A stretch of 10,430 bases of DNA from the NCBI GenBank assembly GCA_021815535.1, contig JAKAGL010000059.1, forward strand, positions 1 through 10,430, written 5' to 3'. The stretch is from a bacterium. Lineage in GTDB: Bacteria > Nitrospinota_A > UBA7883 > JACRGQ01. The notes under the pieces are model-generated. The model was not told the DNA's origin. It saw nothing but the letters and a program-made list of their open reading frames with translations, and ran no database searches. Both the position numbers and the translations under genes were made by a program. Positions within the stretch are counted from its first letter, which is position 1. Each line of letters begins with the position of its first letter. Of this stretch, positions 6,838-10,430 are shown in pieces.

Positions 6838-6879
6838 CCGTTTGCCCTTCGTTAACCATTTGTGTTCCTGCAATCAACG

Positions 6880-6889
6880 GCCAATTGGC
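6880..6889. repeat. 10-bp palindrome upstream of the GT2 gene
   Basis: GCCAATTGGC is a perfect palindrome in the 90-base gap between the dehydrogenase and the GT2 gene. Flanking AAC (6876-6878) and GTT (6890-6892) extend the symmetry if one G is unpaired. It lies about 25 bases upstream of the possible -10 box of the GT2 gene, where an operator would be expected. Short palindromes arise by chance. Confidence 0.25.
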
Positions 6890-6911
6890 GTTTCTTCCGG
6901 CGCGCGGTTTC

Positions 6912-6920
6912 TGATAAACT
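6912..6920 (+). promoter_or_regulatory. Candidate extended -10 promoter before the GT2 gene
   Basis: TG-A-TAAACT (6912-6920) resembles an extended -10 element (TGnTATAAT, 4 of 6 in the hexamer). There is no recognisable -35 at the usual distance. The ATG at 6928 begins eight bases after it, so transcription would start at or next to the start codon. This fits the absence of any Shine-Dalgarno before that ATG. Confidence 0.3.
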
Positions 6921-6927
6921 TCCCCGC

Positions 6928-7701
6928 ATGAAAGATCCCGCCATTTCACTGGTGATGCCCACGTACAACGAGGCAAAAAACGTGGCCGAATTGCTCCGGC
7001 GCGTGCACGACAGCTTCGCCGGCAGCGGCGTTGGCGTGGAAATGATCGTGGTGGACGACAACTCGCCGGACGGCACCACCAAGATCGCCGAATCGCTCAA
7101 AGGCCAATATCCCGGCCTGAAAGTGATCTGCCGCACCACCGAGCGCGGGCTTGCCACCGCCGTGGTGCGCGGTTGGGAAGTTGCCAGCGGAGCATATTTC
7201 GCCGTTATCGACTCCGACCTGCAGCACCCGCCCGATATCATCCGCCGCCTGTACGAGGCCGCGATAAAGAATAACGCCGACATGGCTATCGCCAGCCGCA
7301 AGGTGGACGGCGGCGGCACGCAGGACTGGGCGTGGTACCGCGTGGTTATTTCAAATGTGGCGAACATCATTGCAAAAATATTGCTCCCCAAGACGTTATG
7401 GGGAATTCACGATACCACCACCGGCTGCTTCCTCTTCAGGGCCGATAGGGTGAACCTCAAAAAACTCTCCCCAACCGGCTTCAAGATCTTCCTCGAAGTG
7501 CTTGTGCGGGGGAAATTTGCCAAAAGCATTGAAGTCCCCTACGTCTTCAATCAGCGGACTGAAGGGGCCAGCAAAATGTCGCTGAAGCAGGATTTTCTTT
7601 TTATCTATCACTTGATGCTGCTTGGCAGCGCAACCGGCGAAGTGATCGTCCCCGCCGGATTGGCGGCTCTTTTTGGGTTGCTACTTTTCCGCCTATTTTG
7701 A
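6928..7701 (+). CDS. Glycosyltransferase family 2, polyprenyl-phosphate sugar transferase (DPM1-like)
   Basis: This 257-residue protein resembles dolichol-phosphate mannose synthase (DPM1) and bacterial polyprenol monophosphate mannosyl/glucosyltransferases, which move a sugar from a nucleotide donor to a lipid phosphate carrier at the cytoplasmic membrane face. Visible motifs are VMPTYNE (9-15), IVVDDNSPDGT (40-50), ERGLATAVVRGWEVA (72-86), the metal-binding IDSDLQHPP (94-102), the TTTGCFLFRAD segment (163-173) and the conserved FNQRTEGASKMS (207-218). The chain ends after one hydrophobic stretch (about 239-257) ending in FRLF. Many homologues either stop earlier or continue into GtrA-type membrane helices, so this may be a short anchor. 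The start at 6928 is set by alignment; an upstream extension in the same frame from 6862 has no support. There is no Shine-Dalgarno. It ends the envelope-enzyme run, 125 bases before the motility operon. Confidence 0.9.
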   Translation: MKDPAISLVMPTYNEAKNVAELLRRVHDSFAGSGVGVEMIVVDDNSPDGTTKIAESLKGQYPGLKVICRTTERGLATAVVRGWEVASGAYFAVIDSDLQHPPDIIRRLYEAAIKNNADMAIASRKVDGGGTQDWAWYRVVISNVANIIAKILLPKTLWGIHDTTTGCFLFRADRVNLKKLSPTGFKIFLEVLVRGKFAKSIEVPYVFNQRTEGASKMSLKQDFLFIYHLMLLGSATGEVIVPAGLAALFGLLLFRLF

Positions 7702-7707
7702 TATTAT
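7678..7707 (+). promoter_or_regulatory. Candidate promoter for the pilZ-motA-motB operon
   Basis: TTGCTA (7678-7683, 4 of 6) is followed after 18 bases by TATTAT (7702-7707, 5 of 6). It straddles the GT2 stop codon and would give a leader of about 110 bases containing the 7791-7802 palindrome. The 7702-7800 stretch is visibly richer in A and T than the genes around it. I could not find a convincing flagellar sigma28 promoter, so which sigma factor drives the operon is open. Confidence 0.25.
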
Positions 7708-7790
7708 CCTACTGTAACTTTATGGATCAATAATTGCCTGTTAACAAATGCGTTTTCGCCATGGGGTATTTAAGGCGTAAACGGATAAAG

Positions 7791-7802
7791 TGAAACGTTT
7801 CA
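7791..7802. promoter_or_regulatory. Perfect 12-bp palindrome upstream of the PilZ-mot operon
   Basis: TGAAACGTTTCA reads the same on both strands and lies 24 bases before the GTG start of the first gene in the operon, inside the AT-rich spacer. Size and position suit an operator for a dimeric regulator. I do not assign it to a known family. Confidence 0.45.
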
Positions 7803-7826
7803 ATAGAGCGATCTGGGGTAAAACGA

Positions 7827-8423
7827 GTGGTGGCAGCCGTCGAGCCGTATGGTAGAGTAATCTTCATCGGCAATATGGAAAAACATATAGATACTCAAGG
7901 GGAGAATTCCATCCACGGCGAATATTCCAAAGTAGAGGCGTTTCTTCCCATTGAGGCACATGTGTTGCCGCCGGGGACGGTCGACCTTAAATCCCGCGTT
8001 TCCACCGACCTGATTCAGGCGGAATTCGGCGATCTTGCGGAGCATGAAGACAGACTGCTTTCGATGTGGTTGCGGATGCTCAATGCAAAACTTGACGCCA
8101 TCCTCACCCTTCTGGAAAAGAACCGGGAGGATTTTCTTCATCTGCCCCACCTTCAGGTCGAATTGAGCGGGGGGGGCATAGGCCTGCCGTTCACTGCCTC
8201 TGCGGCACCGGGCGATAAGATCGAAATGAAGATGATGTTGCCGCTGAACCCTGCGGTGGCCCTTTACCTTTACGGCATCGTGGCAAAAACAGCGCCGGGA
8301 TGGCTGTGGGTGAACTTTTCCCCCATGGACGAGGAAATCCGGGATAGACTTGTTCATTATGTATTTTTACGTCAGCGTGAGATCTTCCGGGAACTCCGGG
8401 ACAAGCGAAAGAGTGCTGAATAA
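7827..8423 (+). CDS. PilZ-like domain protein, first gene of the stator operon
   Basis: The 198-residue protein has an N-terminal region (about 33-65, with EAFLPIEAHVLPPG), an amphipathic helical stretch (about 75-98, WLRMLNAKLDAILTLLEK) and a C-terminal PilZ-like beta barrel. The barrel contains VELSGGGIGLPF (111-122), APGDKIEMKMMLP (127-139) and YGIVAKT, then a closing helix with REIFRELRDKR. PilZ domains bind cyclic di-GMP through RxxxR and [D/N]xSxxG. Here the second motif reads ELSGGG with E for D, and no RxxxR precedes it, so binding may be altered or absent. YcgR-type PilZ proteins slow the flagellar motor by contacting the stator, which fits its place directly before motA. The GTG at 7827 has GGGG (7815-7818) eight bases upstream; the ATG at 7875 would remove 16 residues. 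A run of eight G encodes the motif glycines. Confidence 0.75.
   Translation: MVAAVEPYGRVIFIGNMEKHIDTQGENSIHGEYSKVEAFLPIEAHVLPPGTVDLKSRVSTDLIQAEFGDLAEHEDRLLSMWLRMLNAKLDAILTLLEKNREDFLHLPHLQVELSGGGIGLPFTASAAPGDKIEMKMMLPLNPAVALYLYGIVAKTAPGWLWVNFSPMDEEIRDRLVHYVFLRQREIFRELRDKRKSAE
8169..8176. repeat. Homopolymer tract of eight G inside the PilZ motif
   Basis: Eight consecutive G encode the glycines of SGGG in the PilZ-like protein. A gain or loss of one base here would shift the frame of the C-terminal barrel. Tracts of this length can be phase-variable in some bacteria, but eight is near the lower limit. Confidence 0.9.
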
Positions 8424-9281
8424 ATGTTTGCAATAATCGGCGCCATTTTCGTTATCAGCTGCGTTATGGGCGGCTACGCCATGGAACACGGCAATTTTTC
8501 GGTTCTTCTGCAGCCGGCGGAATTGATCATTATCGGCGGTGCGGCGGTTGGCGGTTTCATCATCCAGGCCCCGCCGAAAATCATCAAGCTGGTCTTCTCC
8601 GACCTGAAGCGCATCCTCTCCGGCAAAACCTATGCCAAGGCCGATTACATGGAAGCCTTGTTGTTGATGAGCGAAATCTTTTTCAAGATCCGGCGCGAGG
8701 GGCTGATCTCTATCGAAGAGGATGTGGAAAACCCGAAAAAAAGCGCCATATTCCAGAAATACAAGAAATTCTCATCCAACCACGGCAATCTTGATTTCAT
8801 CACTGATACCCTCCGTACCGTGATGAGCACCTCCATCGCAGGGCACGACCTGGATGCGTTGCTGGATGCCGAGTTGGACGCCCATCATGATGAGGCGCTT
8901 ACTCCGTCTAAGGTTATCGGCAACGTGGCGGATGCACTGCCGGGCCTCGGCATCGTGGCGGCGGTGCTTGGTGTTGTCATCACGATGGGCAAGATCGACG
9001 AGCCGCCGTCCGTGCTGGGGCACCACGTCGGCGCGGCCCTTGTGGGTACCTTCCTCGGCGTGCTGCTCTGCTACGGGTATGTGGGGCCGATATCCAAAAA
9101 CCTCGAAGCGCTCGCCGCCGAAGATCATCAGTATCTCATGATGCTTAAAGTCATTCTTGTTGCGTTTGTCCGGGGCGAGGCGCCGCAGGTGGCAGTGGAA
9201 TTCGGCCGCCGCGTCATTCCGCACCAGGTACGCCCATCGTTCGGCGAAGTGGATACCGCCGTATCGAAGGTAAAAAAATAA
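8424..9281 (+). CDS. motA: Flagellar motor stator protein MotA
   Basis: At 285 residues this matches E. coli MotA (295) along its length. Four membrane segments are visible: about 1-20, 32-50, 170-188 and 203-222. The cytoplasmic loop carries R90 and E98 (RREGLISIEED), which contact the FliG rotor ring in E. coli, and the motor-function prolines P173 (ALPGLGIVAAV) and P222 (GPIS). All four keep the E. coli residue numbers. PAELIIIGGA, VENP, LDFI, VGTFLGVLL and VAVEFGR are family blocks. Five MotA subunits surround two MotB chains and convert ion flow to torque. The start codon directly follows the stop of the PilZ-like gene, and MotB follows after three bases, so the three are one operon. The Shine-Dalgarno is weak, consistent with coupled translation. 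Confidence 0.97.
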   Translation: MFAIIGAIFVISCVMGGYAMEHGNFSVLLQPAELIIIGGAAVGGFIIQAPPKIIKLVFSDLKRILSGKTYAKADYMEALLLMSEIFFKIRREGLISIEEDVENPKKSAIFQKYKKFSSNHGNLDFITDTLRTVMSTSIAGHDLDALLDAELDAHHDEALTPSKVIGNVADALPGLGIVAAVLGVVITMGKIDEPPSVLGHHVGAALVGTFLGVLLCYGYVGPISKNLEALAAEDHQYLMMLKVILVAFVRGEAPQVAVEFGRRVIPHQVRPSFGEVDTAVSKVKK

Positions 9282-9284
9282 TTA

Positions 9285-10178
9285 ATGGCAGATTCAAAAA
9301 AAGACGCCGCCAAACAGCCCATCATCATCAAAAAGGTGAAAAAGGGGCATGGCGGCGCGCACGGCGGATCGTGGAAAGTGGCCTACGCGGATTTCGTGAC
9401 GGCCATGATGGCCTTCTTCCTTCTGCTTTGGCTTCTGGCCATGGTCTCGCCGGAAAAGCGGATCGTGATGGCGGAATACTTCAAACAGTTCTCCGTGTTC
9501 AAGGAATCCGGCACTTCTTTTTTTGAAGGAACCAAAGGGATCGTGGCCCAACCCGGCGGCAGCCAACAATCCCCCCAGAACATGGATCTCAACAAAGGGG
9601 CCGCTTCCGAAGTGACCGCCGAACAAATGAAAGAGAGAATCACCGAGGCGGTATCCACCAAATTCGATGAGCTTAAGGATCAGGTGATGATAGATATTTT
9701 CGAAGGGGGTGTCCGCATCCAGCTTGTCGACAAAGAAGGGAACCAGATGTTTGAACCCGGCAGCACCATCCCCACCGAAAAGTGCAGAAAGGTGATCAAA
9801 ATGATAACCGACAACATCAAAGAGACCACCAACCGCGTGGCGATTGAAGGGCACACCGACGCCACCCCTTACAACGTTAACGGCGTCACCAATTGGGAAA
9901 TATCGGTAAACCGCGCTCTGGCCGCGCGGAAGCTGCTGGAGGAGGACGGCATCGACCCCTACCGCATCGCACGGGTGGTGGGCTATGCCGATACCGAACC
10001 GCTGATAAAATACAATCCGCGTGATGAGCGAAACCGCCGTATCAGCCTGATCCTGCTCTATGAGAAAAAACATGAGAAGGCAAACGTGATGCGGGTGCCG
10101 CAGCTCTCCGGCAATAGTCCCGATATTACCGAATTGCCCGGCTCAGAACCGGAAACAGCGGCGCCAAACAACCATTAA
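9285..10178 (+). CDS. motB: Flagellar motor stator protein MotB
   Basis: This 297-residue protein is the peptidoglycan-anchored stator subunit. A basic cytoplasmic tail with HGGSWKVAYADFVTAMMAF leads to a single membrane segment (about 37-54) containing D36, equivalent to the proton-carrying Asp32 of E. coli MotB. The plug and linker region follows (about 55-130), then an OmpA-like peptidoglycan-binding domain (about 135-260) with FEPGS, the GHTDATPYN motif (189-197), the helix SVNRALAARKLLEEDGI and NRRISLILL (250-258). The tail after residue 262 is probably disordered. The aspartate and the MotA match suggest a proton rather than sodium motor, though that is not proof. It starts three bases after motA, with AAGG (9267-9270) rather far upstream, so translation is probably coupled. 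Confidence 0.97.
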   Translation: MADSKKDAAKQPIIIKKVKKGHGGAHGGSWKVAYADFVTAMMAFFLLLWLLAMVSPEKRIVMAEYFKQFSVFKESGTSFFEGTKGIVAQPGGSQQSPQNMDLNKGAASEVTAEQMKERITEAVSTKFDELKDQVMIDIFEGGVRIQLVDKEGNQMFEPGSTIPTEKCRKVIKMITDNIKETTNRVAIEGHTDATPYNVNGVTNWEISVNRALAARKLLEEDGIDPYRIARVVGYADTEPLIKYNPRDERNRRISLILLYEKKHEKANVMRVPQLSGNSPDITELPGSEPETAAPNNH

Positions 10179-10186
10179 ACTATAAT

Positions 10187-10201
10187 CAGGGCTTGACCCT
10201 G
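10187..10201 (+). terminator. Small hairpin after motB, possible weak terminator
   Basis: CAGGG (10187-10191) and CCCTG (10197-10201) can pair around a five-base loop, eight bases after the motB stop. The stem has only five pairs and no T-run follows, so termination would need Rho or would be weak. The TTGACC at 10193-10198 inside it could instead be a -35 box for the cupin gene. Confidence 0.25.
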
Positions 10202-10223
10202 TTGCGTTATGGGGATGTTCTGT

Positions 10224-10243
10224 TTTGTGGATTGAACCACAAA
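10224..10243. promoter_or_regulatory. Inverted repeat upstream of the cupin gene
   Basis: TTTGTGG (10224-10230) and CCACAAA (10237-10243) are perfect inverted arms around ATTGAA. The symmetry, 20-base length and position 37 bases before the cupin start suit an operator for a dimeric regulator; a leader-RNA hairpin is the other reading. I do not assign a regulator family. Confidence 0.45.
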
Positions 10244-10280
10244 CCAGTGCGTGAAATCGAATTTAAATAGGAGATTTGTT

Positions 10281-10430
10281 ATGGCTATCCAGCAGAACGA
10301 CATCAATAAAAGCAAGGCATTTACAGACGGCTTGGTGAACAAGGTTACCTTGGTGAAAACCGACGTGCTCACCCTCGATGTGTACTACTTCAAGGCGGGG
10401 CAGGCACTTGGTTATCACAAGCATCCAACC
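10281..10430 (+). CDS. Small cupin-domain protein, N-terminal part (cut by window edge)
   Basis: The 50 residues visible read as the start of a single-domain cupin (cupin 2 type). After an N-terminal strand (VTLVKTDVLTLDVYYF) comes GQALGYHKHPT, which matches the first half of cupin motif 1, G(X)5HXH, with H47 and H49 as probable metal ligands. The rest of motif 1 and motif 2 are outside the window, so the function is unknown; such proteins range from sugar isomerases to dioxygenases to ligand sensors. The start is strong: AGGAG (10269-10273) sits seven bases before the ATG. The gene is 102 bases downstream of motB with its own candidate operator, so it is probably separately transcribed. Confidence 0.85.
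   Translation, partial: MAIQQNDINKSKAFTDGLVNKVTLVKTDVLTLDVYYFKAGQALGYHKHPT

Noticed and set aside
7786..7814. TAAAGTGA and AGCGATCT as a flagellar sigma28 promoter before the PilZ-mot operon
   Set aside because: The second half matches only 4 of 8 bases and the spacing is about two bases too long.
9296..9302. A7 run at the start of motB as a programmed frameshift site
   Set aside because: The zero frame already gives a full MotB, and no alternative-frame product of useful length or stimulatory structure is evident.
9294..10073. Open frame on the minus strand under motB
   Set aside because: It is a shadow of motB with no recognisable motif or ribosome site.
1..10430. Defence island, mobile element or prophage as the expected novel system
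   Set aside because: No transposase, integrase, nuclease-helicase set, toxin-antitoxin pair, direct-repeat array or attachment site is visible; composition is even across the window.

Overview
The window reads as ordinary chromosomal DNA of a motile, flagellated Gram-negative bacterium. It is moderately GC-rich (my estimate by eye is the high 50s percent) and densely coded, almost all on the plus strand. MotA is close to the Escherichia coli protein: its Arg90, Glu98, Pro173 and Pro222 fall at the same residue numbers. A periplasmic TlpA-like thioredoxin and an NFU scaffold also fit a Proteobacterium or a related phylum. The species cannot be named from this sequence. I see no tRNA, rRNA, CRISPR array, insertion sequence, integrase or phage gene. 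No non-coding stretch exceeds about 210 bases.

Layout. (1) Positions 1-237, minus strand: the N-terminus of ThiC (thiamine pyrimidine synthase), cut by the window edge and divergent from (2) a pirin-family cupin protein at 414-1247. The two promoters appear to overlap near 317-323. No TPP riboswitch precedes thiC. (3) 1437-2654: a receiver domain fused directly to a metallo-beta-lactamase-fold hydrolase, the most unusual protein here. (4) 2721-4001: RlmD/TrmA-type 23S rRNA uracil methyltransferase, ending in a likely intrinsic terminator. (5) 4210-7701: a close-packed run of an NFU iron-sulfur scaffold, a membrane-anchored TlpA-type thioredoxin, a GT4 glycosyltransferase, a short-chain dehydrogenase and a DPM1-like GT2 glycosyltransferase. 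(6) 7827-10178: a tight motility operon of a PilZ-like protein, MotA and MotB. (7) 10281 to the end: the start of a small cupin protein.

How the genes work together. The clearest unit is pilZ-motA-motB. MotA and MotB form the proton-driven stator, and the PilZ-like protein upstream is a natural candidate to tune it in response to cyclic di-GMP, although its binding motif is non-canonical. The NFU and thioredoxin genes overlap by four bases, so they are probably translationally coupled. The three enzymes after them could act on an envelope glycan or glycolipid, but their substrates cannot be read from the sequence.

I do not see a wholly new multi-gene system. The points most worth following are the receiver-hydrolase fusion; a recurring arrangement in which a -10-like TANNNT box lies 6-7 bases before an ATG with poor Shine-Dalgarno support (rlmD, the dehydrogenase, the GT2 gene), suggesting leaderless mRNAs; a run of eight G inside the PilZ motif; and several perfect palindromes in promoter regions.
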